Below, piece by piece: positions 1 through 8,496 of a DNA stretch of 64,000 nt. This DNA comes from Propionibacteriaceae bacterium AM104-82 (GTDB lineage: Bacteria > Actinomycetota > Actinomycetes > Propionibacteriales > Propionibacteriaceae). Numbering within the stretch: position 1 is the stretch's first letter; each line of letters begins with the position of its first letter. The position numbers and the translations under genes were made by a program. The notes under the pieces were generated by a model. The model saw only the letters and a program-made list of their open reading frames with translations, did no database searches and was not told the DNA's origin. The stretch covers positions 76,640 to 140,639 of the forward strand of contig JAQDQK010000008.1 of assembly GCA_027658995.1 (NCBI GenBank), given 5' to 3'.

Positions 1-1
1 G

Positions 2-337
2 CCGCTCGGCTACCACCAGCACGGCGCCCCGAAGGACGGGTTCATCCTGATCATCTCTGGCGGCACCGCGCACGGCGTCGCCCTCGCCGCCCCGGTTCCG
101 CAGCGGACGCTCCGCCAGCGCGGCGTGACGGTCGCGCAGGGCATCCTCGACGCGACGGGGCGCACGCTGTCGCCCTACGAGGTGGGCGGAAAGAAGCGCT
201 CGTTCGCCGAGCCGCCGCACATGCACTCGTCGATGATCTTCGTGCCCGGCCCCGATCCGCTGGCGCGGGTCGGCGACGAGGTCCCGGTGACGACGCGGAT
301 GACGACGGTGCTGACCGACGAGATCCGCAGGGCCTGA
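2..337 (+). CDS. Alanine racemase-like protein, C-terminal part (5' end outside window)
   Basis: The window begins inside this gene; about 111 codons remain, ending at the TGA at 335-337. Visible pieces are GYHQHGAPKDG, IISGGTAHGVAL, EPPHMHSSMIFVP and VGDEVPVTTRMTTVLTDEI. The last one resembles the C-terminal barrel of fold-type III PLP enzymes (alanine racemase and relatives), where a VGDEV-type strand closes the domain. The PLP lysine and N-terminal barrel would lie outside the window. The family call is by general resemblance only; another amino-acid racemase or a D-threonine aldolase-like enzyme is possible. A repeat cluster starts about 10 bases after the stop. Confidence 0.42.
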   Translation, partial: PLGYHQHGAPKDGFILIISGGTAHGVALAAPVPQRTLRQRGVTVAQGILDATGRTLSPYEVGGKKRSFAEPPHMHSSMIFVPGPDPLARVGDEVPVTTRMTTVLTDEIRRA

Positions 338-344
338 CGCCTCT

Positions 345-722
345 GCTGGTCGAGCCGCGTTAAGCCGCTGGTTGAGCCGCGCAAAGACGCGAAGCGGCGC
401 AGCGCGCGTCGAAACCAACCCGCACACGACCGCAGACTTGCACCGATGCCCCGACCCGCTCAGGGAGAAGACGAGTCCCCGCGCGACCTCACGAGGGTTT
501 CGACCGATGAAGACCGCTCCGCGCCCTTCATGGCTCAACCAGCAGAACCGCACGGGTCTCGACCGATGAAGACCGCTCCGCGCCCTTCATGGCTCAACCA
601 GCAGAACCGCACGGGTTTCGACCGATGAAGACCGCTCCGCGCCCTTCATGGCTCAACCAGCGACATCCGCCGGTTGAGCCGCGCAAAGACGCGAAGCGGC
701 GCAGCGCGCGTCGAAACCAACC
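345..722. repeat. Repeat cluster R1: arms GGTTGAGCC / GTCGAAACC, with a 59-bp tandem
   Basis: This non-coding gap lies between convergent genes. Two nearly identical outer units (about 370-421 and 671-722) start with GGTTGAGCCG and end with GTCGAAACCA; their inner arms CGCGC and GCGCG are complementary. Between them are three tandem copies (starts near 501, 560 and 619, period 59) of the opposite orientation unit, CGACCGATGAAG ... CTTCATGGCTCAACC, whose inner ATGAAG/CTTCAT form a hairpin. No gene is seen here. Confidence 0.85.
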
Positions 723-727
723 GGCGC

Positions 728-1270
728 CTACTCGCCGACGAGGCCGTCGATGCTTTCGCGGATCAGGTCGGCGTGGCCGGCGTGGCGCGCATACTCCTCG
801 ATCATGTGGGTCAGCACCCAACGCAGGCTGACCCTGCGACCCTCGGGTCCGTGCGCCGCCTCCATCGCCCCCGGCTGGTACTCCAGCAGGCCGTCGATCA
901 GCTTCGTCGAATGCTCGATCGAGCGCTTCCACAGCGCGCGCAATTCGTCGCCGGTGCGCTCGGAGGCGCTGGTCCAGTCGTAGTCCCGGTCGGCCTCCCA
1001 GTCGGCGCTGAGGAACGGCTCGATCGGGTCCTTGCGGCCGATCGTGTAGTTGAACCAGAAGTCCTCCGCGAAGGCGAGATGGCTGAGCAGCCCGCCCAGC
1101 GTCATGGTCGACGGCGGCAGGCTCACGCTCAGTTGCTCATCGGTGAGGCCGTCGGTCTTCCAGGCGATGGTGGCTCGAAGGAAATTCAGGAAGCCGAGCA
1201 GCGTATCCGCCTCGTCGGCGATCGCCGGCGATTCGGGGCGGCCCTGCTCATCCACGGTGATGTCGGTCAT
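728..1270 (-). CDS. DinB/DUF664 family protein (mycothiol-dependent transferase-like)
   Basis: This 180-residue protein has the four-helix DinB-like pattern of the actinobacterial DUF664 group. Helix 2 carries the metal-ligand type histidine in LLSHLAFAEDFWF, and the C-terminal helix has HMIEEYARHAGHADLIRE with several further histidines that would complete a metal site. Family members include mycothiol- or bacillithiol-dependent S-transferases and maleylpyruvate isomerase relatives. The substrate cannot be read from the sequence. A second member lies 490 bases away (1761-2261) on the other strand, with the same LLSHLAF and EYARHLGHAQLIR signatures, so the two are paralogues. The stop abuts repeat cluster R1. 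Confidence 0.85.
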   Translation of the reverse strand: MTDITVDEQGRPESPAIADEADTLLGFLNFLRATIAWKTDGLTDEQLSVSLPPSTMTLGGLLSHLAFAEDFWFNYTIGRKDPIEPFLSADWEADRDYDWTSASERTGDELRALWKRSIEHSTKLIDGLLEYQPGAMEAAHGPEGRRVSLRWVLTHMIEEYARHAGHADLIRESIDGLVGE

Positions 1271-1296
1271 GACTCAACGCTAGCCTTCAGCGCGGC

Positions 1297-1695
1297 TCAG
1301 GGCGCGTACCCGCCCCAGGTGACACTTCCGTGCACAAACACGACGCGGCCCTGCCCCGCCTTCCACAGCGAGAGCCAACCTCCGTCCCGTCGCCCGAACG
1401 TGGGCGTCGCGCCCCGGACAAGCGCCGGGTCGGGCCAGTCGAGTTCACCGCAGTCCGTCGGCCCGCAGCCGCAGCCGCCCCACACGACCAGCGCCCCGGA
1501 CTCGACCTCGCGACGCGCGGTGTCTGCGTCGATCTCGTCGAAGGCCAGTTCCATCCGGACGCCGTCCGGGGTGCTCAGTTCGTCGACCTCGTTGCGCTGC
1601 CCCGGCACCAGCGGCACGACGGCCTCGACGCGTGGGTGCCGCTTGGCGTCCGCCACGATGTCCGCCATCGAGGTGCGCTGCTTCCTGCCCATCAT
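1297..1695 (-). CDS. Hypothetical protein, Cys-rich WGGCGCGPTDC motif
   Basis: This 132-residue protein is not recognised. The chosen start is the ATG at 1695 (MMGRKQRTSMADI); a longer reading to 1770 would run into the start region of the divergent DinB gene. The middle holds an acidic segment and then VVWGGCGCGPTDCGELDW, with three cysteines that could bind a metal or form disulphides. The C-terminus is rich in aromatic and glycine residues (WLSLWKAGQGRVVFVHG). There is no signal peptide or membrane segment. It lies between two DinB-like genes and follows the same strand as the first, with a 26-base gap, so the two could be co-transcribed. Confidence 0.6.
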   Translation of the reverse strand: MMGRKQRTSMADIVADAKRHPRVEAVVPLVPGQRNEVDELSTPDGVRMELAFDEIDADTARREVESGALVVWGGCGCGPTDCGELDWPDPALVRGATPTFGRRDGGWLSLWKAGQGRVVFVHGSVTWGGYAP

Positions 1696-1760
1696 GGGGC
1701 AAAGGCTATCGTCAGCCCGGCATTGCGAGGGTGAGCCTACCCAGCGGTTACCGTGTCGCG

Positions 1761-2261
1761 ATGGACCCATCAGCAGAGGACCGGCGGCTCACCGGCAGCG
1801 AACTACAGGTGCTGCTCGGCAGCCTGGCCCATCTGCGTGACGAGGTGGAGCGGCTGACGGCCGACCTCAGCGACGCCCAACTCCTCACCGGGACACCGAC
1901 GACGGACATCACGCTCGCCAGCCTGCTGAGCCATCTCGCCTTCGTCGAGGACCACTGGTTCGGCCGCCGCGACACCCGCAAGCCCTACCAGGCGCCGCGC
2001 TGGGATCCCGACGGCGACCACGGCTGGACGCTCCCTGCCGACGAGTCCCCCTCGGAGGCGAGGAAGCGCTGGCGGACTGCCACCCGCGTCAGCGACTGGA
2101 TCATCGACGGACAGGTGGAGCACCGCCCGGGAGCGCTCGGACAGCCCCTCGGACTGGCCGGAGGACGCGTCAGCCTACGGTGGGCGCTGCTGCACCTGAT
2201 CGTCGAGTACGCGCGCCACCTCGGACACGCACAACTGATCCGCGCGACCCTCGGCGACTGA
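1761..2261 (+). CDS. DinB/DUF664 family protein (second copy)
   Basis: This 166-residue protein has the same architecture as the product of 728-1270: LLSHLAFVEDHWFG in the second helix and HLIVEYARHLGHAQLIR near the C-terminus, with the histidines expected for a DinB-type metal site. The ATG at 1761 (MDPSAEDRRLTG) is chosen because the reading frame extends upstream only through non-conserved, arginine-rich sequence that overlaps the divergent gene. The two copies are clearly paralogous but differ over much of their length, so the duplication is not recent. Role probably thiol-dependent transfer or detoxification; substrate unknown. It is convergent with 2283-3662, with a 21-base gap. Confidence 0.84.
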   Translation: MDPSAEDRRLTGSELQVLLGSLAHLRDEVERLTADLSDAQLLTGTPTTDITLASLLSHLAFVEDHWFGRRDTRKPYQAPRWDPDGDHGWTLPADESPSEARKRWRTATRVSDWIIDGQVEHRPGALGQPLGLAGGRVSLRWALLHLIVEYARHLGHAQLIRATLGD

Positions 2262-2282
2262 TTCGGGTGAGCCGGGCGGGCC

Positions 2283-3662
2283 TCAGGCGGGCGCGGGTGA
2301 GGTGGCGAGCGGTTCGCCGGTGGGCGGCAGCACCTCCGCAGTGTTGAGGGCTCCACCGATCGGGTCGGGGACGTCGGGCGAACGCATCGCGTCACGCAGC
2401 GGGTCGAGGCAGTCGCGAAGCGAGGCGGTCACGATCCAGAGATGGACCCCGGAGCGGGCCAGGATCGCGAGCCAGTACAGCAGGTACGGCCCCGACTGGT
2501 TGGTGGTGAGCGCGCCGCCGAGCCACCCCCAGATCGCCAGGTAGTAGCCGACCTCTGTCACCGTCAGGGCGATCACCTCGCGGCGATAGGGGCGGCTGAG
2601 GATCAGCGCGACGAGCAGCCACAGTCCGGTCTGTGGCGGGTAGGCCGGGCCGAGCAGGGCCGTCGCGAACACGATGACCGCGATCAGCGAGCCGACCCGT
2701 GGCCTGCGCCCACTCACGTACAGGTGGGCGATCAGGACGCCGAGGAAGACCATCAGCAGCATGAAGCCGAGCGACCCCGCGTCGCGCACGTTGACGCCGA
2801 TCAGCGACAGGAAGTACCACAGCGACCCGTAGCCGGTCGGCTTGTTGATCTCCTCGTGGTAGAAGCCGTAGACGCGATCGAAGTTGTCGATCAGCAACGG
2901 CAGGTGCACCAGGGCGAAGGTGACCACGGCCGGCACGGCGAACTTCAGCGCCGCGCGCCACCCGCCACGCAGCCCGGAGGCAAGGACGACGGCCAGCGCG
3001 ATGGCGATCGGCATGGTGCCTGCGCAGGCGGCGATGCCGATCAGGATGCCTCCCTCGATCGTGCGGCGCTGTGCGAACTGCAGCAGGCCGAGCAGCGACA
3101 GCGCGATCGGAAGGAACTCCCAGGAGATCAGCCCCGACGCGAACACCACGGGCGAGGCGGCGAGCAGCATCGCATCCCAGGACGGGCGGCCGTCGGGCCG
3201 CCTGCCGAGGTAGGCAAGCGCGAGGCAGGAGACGAGGAAGCAGAGGAACAGCCCGACGGTGGTCAGGGCGAAGAACACGAGGCTGGAGTCGATCTGGGTC
3301 TGGAGGTCGACGCCGGGTGCGACCTCCGCCCCGAACAGGCCGGACGCGAGTTGCCTGGTCAGCAGGATCGCGACGGCGACCAGCGGCGGGAAGGCCATGT
3401 AGTCGGCCCCGAGCGGGGAGACGCCCTCGCCGAAGCCCTGACTCAGGTAGGTCGTCTGGATATCGGAGTAACAGATCCGGATGTAGGCGTTGATGGGGTT
3501 GTCGTCCGCGCTCTGGAGGCACGGGACGTGACGCAGTAACAGCAGCGTGAAGATGGCGGCCGCGGCGAACGCGATGGCAGGGGCGGGGCCGAACCAGAAT
3601 CCGCGCCTGCGGGCATGCCTGCCCATGGGCCCGCCGAGGCGCGGGTGCAACGCGTTGTCCAC
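2283..3662 (-). CDS. Polytopic membrane protein, GT87/mannosyltransferase-like
   Basis: This 459-residue integral membrane protein has about ten hydrophobic segments. After a basic N-terminus comes a first membrane helix (AIAFAAAAIFTLLLLRHV) and a long extracytoplasmic loop containing IRICYSDIQTTYLSQGF and SPLGADYMAFPPL; a first acidic loop of this kind is typical of GT-C fold polyprenol-phosphate-dependent mannosyltransferases (GT87/DUF2029). It lies downstream of a class A PBP gene on the same strand, the arrangement seen for Rv0050-Rv0051 in M. tuberculosis, which supports a cell-envelope glycosyltransferase role. GTG start at 3662 with AGGTGAGGG upstream. Acceptor and donor are unknown. 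Confidence 0.7.
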   Translation of the reverse strand: MDNALHPRLGGPMGRHARRRGFWFGPAPAIAFAAAAIFTLLLLRHVPCLQSADDNPINAYIRICYSDIQTTYLSQGFGEGVSPLGADYMAFPPLVAVAILLTRQLASGLFGAEVAPGVDLQTQIDSSLVFFALTTVGLFLCFLVSCLALAYLGRRPDGRPSWDAMLLAASPVVFASGLISWEFLPIALSLLGLLQFAQRRTIEGGILIGIAACAGTMPIAIALAVVLASGLRGGWRAALKFAVPAVVTFALVHLPLLIDNFDRVYGFYHEEINKPTGYGSLWYFLSLIGVNVRDAGSLGFMLLMVFLGVLIAHLYVSGRRPRVGSLIAVIVFATALLGPAYPPQTGLWLLVALILSRPYRREVIALTVTEVGYYLAIWGWLGGALTTNQSGPYLLYWLAILARSGVHLWIVTASLRDCLDPLRDAMRSPDVPDPIGGALNTAEVLPPTGEPLATSPAPA

Positions 3663-3779
3663 GCCCTCACCTTAGCCGCGGGGCTGTGGCACTGAGTGGC
3701 AGCGGGGGTCGGCGATCCTGGCGCCGGACACGCTCGGGGAACCGGTGCGGTGCGAGGTCGCCCGGGCCTCGGTCTGGGG

Positions 3780-4143
3780 GTTTCGGACCCTTCGACACGG
3801 GCGCAGGCGCCCTGCTCAGGGAACGGACACCGGCGACCCTCAAGGGATCCGCTCCCGGCCATCAACCCGAACCTCGCCCCCGTTCGTCGAGCCGTCGAGA
3901 CGTCCGATACCCCGCGAGCCCGACGCTCGGCCCGTTCGCCGAGCCTGTCGAGGCGTCCGATCCCCACCGCGAGCCCGACGCTCGGCACGTCGTCGAGCCT
4001 GTCGAGACGTCTGAAACCGGCACGAGTCCGGCTTCAGATCCGTTCGCCGCGCTTGTCGAGGCGTCCGATCGTGTCGGCTAGGACGGTCCGACAGCCAACG
4101 GACCCTTCGACACGGGCGCAGGCGCCCTGCTCAGGGAACGGAC
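3780..4143. repeat. Repeat cluster R2: short GAGCC-TGTCGA hairpins and 42-bp direct repeats
   Basis: The 500 bases between 3663 and 4162 hold no convincing gene. Two 42-bp near-identical copies (about 3786-3827 and 4101-4143) contain CCTTCGACACGGGCGC and GCCCTGCTCAGGGAACGG; a third copy is at 26648-26690. Between them are four short units with the core GCCGAGCCTGTCGAGGCG or close variants (near 3885, 3938, 3990 and 4040). This is the shortest form of the arm pair found in the other clusters. Unlike the other clusters, it lies between two genes on the same strand (downstream of ponA). Confidence 0.8.
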
Positions 4144-4162
4144 GCTGACCCGCCCTTCGCCG

Positions 4163-6451
4163 TCAGCCGATAGTTGCGTCCGCGCCGGGACCGGCGCCGT
4201 TCCCGTTGCCGTTGGTCGATCCGCCGCCGGGTTCCTTGGTGGGTTCCTTCGTCGGTTCCTTGGTGGGTTCCTTCGTCGGCTCCTTGGTCGGTTCCTTCGT
4301 CGGCTCCTTGGTGGGCTCCTTCGTCGGCTCCTTGGTGGGCTCCTTCGACGGCTCCTTGGTCGGTTCCTTCGACGGCTCCTTGGTCGGCTCCTTCGACGGC
4401 TCGGTCGACGGGGTCGGCGTCGGAGTCGGGCGTGCCGACTCGGTCTTCTTCTCCGTCGGCTTCGCCGTCGGGCGCCTCGTCTCCTCGACCTTGCCCTTCT
4501 GCGCCTTGATCGGCTTCGCCTCGTCGAAGTCCTGGACGGGCATGCCGTCCGAGGCCGCCTTCATGAAGTCGACCCAGGTCATCAGCGGGTAGGACGAACC
4601 GAAGAAGGTCGAGTCCTGCGGGCGCTTGTAGACCTCGAGGTCCTCGTTGCCGCTGTCTCCGGCCACGAACATCACGGCGGTGGAGATCTGCTTGGTGTAC
4701 CCGACGAACCACGCCGAGGTGATCGCATCGTCGACGCCGTTGGTGCCGGTCTTGCCGGCGACGGGGCGCTCAAGCGAGGCGGCGCGGCGGCCGGTGCCCT
4801 CCTCGACCACCGAGGTGAGCGAGTCGGTCACGTTCGCGGCGACGTTCTGGTCGATCGTCTGCTCGTTGGGCTTCTTCGCCTCGTAGATGACCTCACCGTT
4901 GCGGTCGAGCACCTTCGAGACGATGTGGACCGGGTTGCGCTTGCCCGAGTTGGCGAGCGTCGCGTAGGCGTTTGCCATGTTGGTGGGGCTCACCTCGGCC
5001 GAACCGATCGCGACACGGTTGACGGGATCCCAGCCTGCCGCGGTCGGGGCCCCCGCGTCGTTGGCCGCCTGGATGACCTGCTTCGGGCCGTCGTCCATCT
5101 GCGTGGTGAGGTCGACGAAGGCCGTGTTGATCGAGTCGGCGGTCGCCTTGCGCAGCGTGACCGGGCCGTACTGGTGGCTGAACTCGTTGCGGATCGGCTT
5201 CGAGTCGCCCTTCGGCGTGAACGTGTCGCCGTTGAAGACCGACTTCAGCGAGAAGCCGTTGCGCAGGCCCGCGACGGTGGCGAAGGTCTTGAAGGTGGAC
5301 GCGGCCGGTCGATCCGTGGTCGCCCAGTTGCGGCTGTTGGCGACGTAGTCGGCCCCGCCGTACTGCGCGAGCAGTGCGCCGGTCGCGGTGTCGACAGAGG
5401 CGATCGCGACGTGCAGGTCGGCCGGGTTGGGGTCGCCCTTCGCCTTGTCCGCCGCCTGCGCGGTGTACTGCTGGGCGGTCTTGACGGCGGCGTCCTGCAT
5501 CGACTTGTTGATGGTCGTGATGACCCTGAGCCCGCCGCCCTGGACCTCGGCCTCGGAGAACCCGAGCTTGCCGAGTTCCTTCTCGACCTCGCGGATCAGG
5601 AAGCCCTTGGTGCCGCCGTAGCGGTTGTTCACCGGCACCTCGGGGAACTCGGGAAGCTTGGGGTGCGCCTCGTCGTACTGGGCCTGGGTGATGGCACCCA
5701 TCTCGAGCATGCCGTCGAGGACGTACTTGTAGCGGCCGTAGAGCCGGTCGAGCTTCTCCTGGCCGCCCGACGGGTTGAACCCGGCCGGGTTGTTGAGGAT
5801 GGCTGCCAGCGCGGCCGACTCGGCGACGCTCAGTTCGCCAGCGGGCTTGAGGAAGTAGGACTTGGCGGCGGCCTGGATGCCGTAGGCGCCGCGGCCGAAG
5901 TAGATGGTGTTGAGATAGCCCTCGAGGATCTGCTCCTTGGTCATCTCGCGGCCCATCTTGGTGGCGAGCATCAACTCCTTGACCTTGCGCTTCATGGTCT
6001 GTTCGGAGTCGAGGTAGAGGATCTTGATGTACTGCTGCGTGATGGTGGAGCCGCCCTGCACCTCGCCGCCGGTCGCGATGGACCAGGCGCTGCGCAGGAT
6101 GCCGGTCACGGAGAACCCGGGGTCCTCCCAGAAGCTGCGGTTCTCGGCCGCGACGACGGCGTCCTTCACCATCTGCGGCATCTCGTCATAGGTGAGGTTG
6201 ACGCGGTTCTGGACGGCGAGCGAACCGAGTTGCTCCTTGCCGTCCTGGTAGTAGATGAACGTCGTCTGGGTCTGGAAGTCGCTGTTGGGGTCGGGAAGCT
6301 TCGTGGTGGTGTAGAGGTACGCGACCGTGCCGATGCCGCCGAGCCCCAGCACGATGAACATCACCAGGAAGGTGACGCCGATCCGGCCCCAGATCCTCCT
6401 CGCGCGCGATTTCGTCTTCTTACCGCGCTTCGCCTTGCCTGCTTTAGCCAT
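4163..6451 (-). CDS. ponA: Class A penicillin-binding protein with Lys-Glu-Pro repeat tail
   Basis: This 762-residue bifunctional peptidoglycan synthase has a basic N-terminus (1-20) and a membrane anchor (about 22-48). The GT51 transglycosylase domain has AAENRSFWED with catalytic Glu103, then GGSTITQQ (133-140) and MTKEQILEGYLN. The transpeptidase has STFK (Ser385, Lys388), SIN (440-442) and KTGT (567-570). From about residue 685 to 741 the tail repeats KEPT/KEPS about fourteen times, then ends in a Gly/Asn-rich piece. The ATG at 6451 (MAKAGKAKRGKK) is chosen over an upstream in-frame start because the basic cytoplasmic tail begins there. The function is cell-wall polymerisation and cross-linking at the membrane. 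It matches PonA1 in kind, but no PASTA domain is present. Confidence 0.95.
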   Translation of the reverse strand: MAKAGKAKRGKKTKSRARRIWGRIGVTFLVMFIVLGLGGIGTVAYLYTTTKLPDPNSDFQTQTTFIYYQDGKEQLGSLAVQNRVNLTYDEMPQMVKDAVVAAENRSFWEDPGFSVTGILRSAWSIATGGEVQGGSTITQQYIKILYLDSEQTMKRKVKELMLATKMGREMTKEQILEGYLNTIYFGRGAYGIQAAAKSYFLKPAGELSVAESAALAAILNNPAGFNPSGGQEKLDRLYGRYKYVLDGMLEMGAITQAQYDEAHPKLPEFPEVPVNNRYGGTKGFLIREVEKELGKLGFSEAEVQGGGLRVITTINKSMQDAAVKTAQQYTAQAADKAKGDPNPADLHVAIASVDTATGALLAQYGGADYVANSRNWATTDRPAASTFKTFATVAGLRNGFSLKSVFNGDTFTPKGDSKPIRNEFSHQYGPVTLRKATADSINTAFVDLTTQMDDGPKQVIQAANDAGAPTAAGWDPVNRVAIGSAEVSPTNMANAYATLANSGKRNPVHIVSKVLDRNGEVIYEAKKPNEQTIDQNVAANVTDSLTSVVEEGTGRRAASLERPVAGKTGTNGVDDAITSAWFVGYTKQISTAVMFVAGDSGNEDLEVYKRPQDSTFFGSSYPLMTWVDFMKAASDGMPVQDFDEAKPIKAQKGKVEETRRPTAKPTEKKTESARPTPTPTPSTEPSKEPTKEPSKEPTKEPSKEPTKEPTKEPTKEPTKEPTKEPTKEPTKEPTKEPTKEPGGGSTNGNGNGAGPGADATIG

Positions 6452-6875
6452 GAATGTCCTCGACCCTCGTCTGCCTGCCCGCTGCGCGCTCTGCGTGCCC
6501 GGGTGAGCCTGCCTCGATGATGTGGCGCCCCCTGGCGCGTGCCGCGTCGACGCCCGCAACGACCACCGTCAGGGGGTCGTGGGCGTCGCCGTCAGCCGCG
6601 CGGAATGCGCACGACGACGGCCGCACGGAGCCGGGTTCGGCTCGTCGTTGCGGCGCGAAAAATCGTCGTTCGCGCGTGGACCACATGCATCCAGGGTAAG
6701 CGCGGACGGCAAAAACCCCGTCCTCCTGGGGTGCCGAACGCTTCGACCACGGTCGTCGAAGGGGGCCTCAGCACCCCGACCCTGGGCGGGTCTCCGGCGT
6801 CTCGACCCCGAACCCGAACCGCCGAAGGACCCACCAGAGCCGGCGGGCCGATGGGGCCGAATCCCGGTCGAGGCG
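6452..6875. other. Intergenic region upstream of ponA
   Basis: No supported gene is seen in these 424 bases. They should hold the ponA promoter on the minus strand and the end of the transcript from 6876-7442. A terminator-like hairpin lies at 6711-6732. An imperfect palindrome TTCGACCACGGTCGTCGAA sits at about 6740-6758, similar in core to the intergenic repeats. Reading frames across this region are arginine/proline-rich and look like composition artefacts. Confidence 0.5.
6711..6732 (-). terminator. Probable rho-independent terminator
   Basis: On the minus strand the sequence reads ACCCC, an 8-base loop, GGGGT and then a run of T. The stem is only five pairs but the T tract is clear. It lies about 145 bases beyond the stop of the minus-strand membrane protein 6876-7442, so it would end that transcript before the ponA promoter region. 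Confidence 0.5.
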
Positions 6876-7442
6876 TCAGCCCTGGCTTCCCCGATGCGGG
6901 GCGTCGTAGGGCGGCCACTCTGCTTCGGTGTCGGCCGCCTCGGTGTCGTCGTCGGGACCGGGCTGCGTCGGCAGCGACGGCTGTTCCGCCGGGGCGTCAA
7001 GCAGCCTGATCCCGAAGAGTTCTCCGCTCACCCGGAACTCGCCGCTCCAGGTCCGCACGACCAGGAAGACGAAGATCGCCGCGAACAGGCCCGACACGAC
7101 GGCGACGACCACGCCCCCTTCCACGCCGGACAGCCCCGCGGCCACGCAGATCGCCACGAAGCCGAGGGCAAGCAGCCCCATCGACAGGCGCACCACCCAT
7201 GGCCGGAGCATCGCGTAGGCGTCGAGCGCGTGCGGTGCGATCCTCGGGTGCTTGGCCAACAGGATGGTGGACAGCGAGCCCGCGATGCAGGGCAGGATCA
7301 GGGCGCCGACGGCGTCGGGGAGGCTGCGCGCGATGGCCAGTCCGTACCCGAGCCCGAACAGCGTCGTGAAACCCGAGGCGACGGTCGCCACCCACCAGGT
7401 CGGCGAGCCGCCCCTGATGTTCTTCAGCGCGTCCCTGCTCAT
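6876..7442 (-). CDS. Hypothetical four-helix membrane protein
   Basis: This 188-residue protein has four hydrophobic segments: about 20-40 (WWVATVASGFTTLFGLGYG), 50-70, 88-110 and 115-140 (VVVAVVSGLFAAIFVFLVV). A hydrophilic C-terminal tail follows, rich in Asp/Glu and Pro (QPGPDDDTEAADTEAEW). The ATG at 7442 is chosen because GGGAGGTG lies just upstream; an in-frame ATG eight codons earlier has no such site. The family is not recognised. It is on the same strand as the MscS gene (62-base gap) but nothing ties their roles together. Confidence 0.7.
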   Translation of the reverse strand: MSRDALKNIRGGSPTWWVATVASGFTTLFGLGYGLAIARSLPDAVGALILPCIAGSLSTILLAKHPRIAPHALDAYAMLRPWVVRLSMGLLALGFVAICVAAGLSGVEGGVVVAVVSGLFAAIFVFLVVRTWSGEFRVSGELFGIRLLDAPAEQPSLPTQPGPDDDTEAADTEAEWPPYDAPHRGSQG

Positions 7443-7503
7443 GGCACCTCCCTCACGCGCGCTCACTATCGCATCGTGCCAGGCCAGCGGCAGATGGGAA
7501 GGC

Positions 7504-8376
7504 CTAGGTGAGCGTCGCTCCAGGCAGGATCGGGCCGCGGATGCCCGCCTCGGCCAGCGCCCGCTGGGCGCGCTCGCGGATCGCGCGGGTCGGCCCCCAC
7601 TGCTGGTCGGGCCCCGTCTTGATGCTGATCTGCATCGTCATGGTTCCCGCCGACATCGACCCGACGCCGAGCACCTTCGGCTCCTCGAGCAGCTTCTCGG
7701 CCCACTCGGGCTCCTGCGCCATCGACCCGACGGCCTTGCGCAGAACGGCCTGGACCTGCTCCGGGTCGGCGTCGATCGCGACCGGGATGTCGATGACGGC
7801 AGTGGAGAAGCCCTGCGACACGTTGCCGAGCGTCAGGACCTCGCCATTGCGGACGTACCAGACGGTGCCCGACGGATCGCGCAGCTTCGTGACGCGCAGC
7901 GTCACCTCCTGCACGGTGCCGGTCAGGTCCCCGACCTTGATCAGGTCGCCGACGCCGAACTGGTCCTCCGTGAGCATGAAGATGCCTGACAGATAGTCCT
8001 TCACGAGCGACTGCGCCCCGAAGCCGAGCGCCACGCCGCCCACACCCGCCGACGCGATCAGCGGCGCCATCGGGACACCCCAGATGGCCAGCACCGTCAG
8101 CAGCGTGATGACGACGAGCACCACGTCGACGACGTTGCGCAGCAGCGACCCGAGCGTGGTGAGGCGCTGCTTCTGGCGCGCCGACGACAGCCCCGCGGCC
8201 TTGTCGAGCATCTTGCGGGTACGCGATCCGGGCTCCGCATCGCTGGCCACCGGGGCCGAGCGGACGGTGAGGGCGCGCACGGTGCGGCGGATCGCGAACA
8301 GCAGCACGAATCTCAGCACCAGCGCGATGGCCAGCACGATCCCGCTCATCAGCAGCTTGTCCCAGAAGTCGTCCAT
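7504..8376 (-). CDS. Small-conductance mechanosensitive channel (MscS family)
   Basis: This 290-residue protein has a first membrane helix at 10-30, a charged linker, a second helix at about 83-103 and the MscS pore helix SAGVGGVALGFGAQSLVKDY at about 108-127, with the expected alternation of Gly and Ala. The beta domain follows with YLSGIFMLTEDQFGVGDLI and VEEVTLR-type strands (TVQEVTLRVTKLRD). The C-terminal alpha/beta domain is complete and short. The size and order match the core MscS subunit, which opens on membrane tension to release solutes during hypo-osmotic shock. The role in this organism is inferred from family. Confidence 0.93.
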   Translation of the reverse strand: MDDFWDKLLMSGIVLAIALVLRFVLLFAIRRTVRALTVRSAPVASDAEPGSRTRKMLDKAAGLSSARQKQRLTTLGSLLRNVVDVVLVVITLLTVLAIWGVPMAPLIASAGVGGVALGFGAQSLVKDYLSGIFMLTEDQFGVGDLIKVGDLTGTVQEVTLRVTKLRDPSGTVWYVRNGEVLTLGNVSQGFSTAVIDIPVAIDADPEQVQAVLRKAVGSMAQEPEWAEKLLEEPKVLGVGSMSAGTMTMQISIKTGPDQQWGPTRAIRERAQRALAEAGIRGPILPGATLT

Positions 8377-8444
8377 GTCACCAGCCTGCCAGGCGTCGCT
8401 TCCATCGCGGGGAGCCGCTCGCCGCGGTGGACGGTCGAGCCCTA

Positions 8445-8488
8445 CGGTCGCCGTCCGGGGCGACCGGTCATCGGCGACCGCGTAGACT
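8445..8488 (+). promoter_or_regulatory. Hairpin and probable promoter of a leaderless cca transcript
   Basis: CGGTCGCC (8445-8452) and GGCGACCG (8459-8466) form a perfect 8-pair hairpin, and a third related piece GGCGACCG recurs at about 8473-8480. TAGACT at 8483-8488 fits a -10 element and ends eight bases before the GTG at 8497. Transcription would therefore begin at or next to the start codon, as in many actinobacterial leaderless mRNAs. There is no Shine-Dalgarno sequence before the GTG. Confidence 0.4.
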
Positions 8489-8496
8489 TACCCCCC

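Noticed and set aside
345..722. CRISPR array
   Set aside because: Units have a 59-bp period with near-identical 'spacers', a 6-pair inner hairpin and no cas genes nearby; they belong to the dispersed intergenic repeat family.
4925..6520. Plus-strand frame of 531 codons opposite ponA
   Set aside because: Antisense shadow of a gene with intact catalytic motifs; no ribosome binding site or family resemblance.
6452..6559. 36-residue N-terminal extension of ponA
   Set aside because: The extension (Arg/Ala/Gly-rich) precedes the normal basic cytoplasmic tail starting at ATG 6451 and is unlike any PBP N-terminus.
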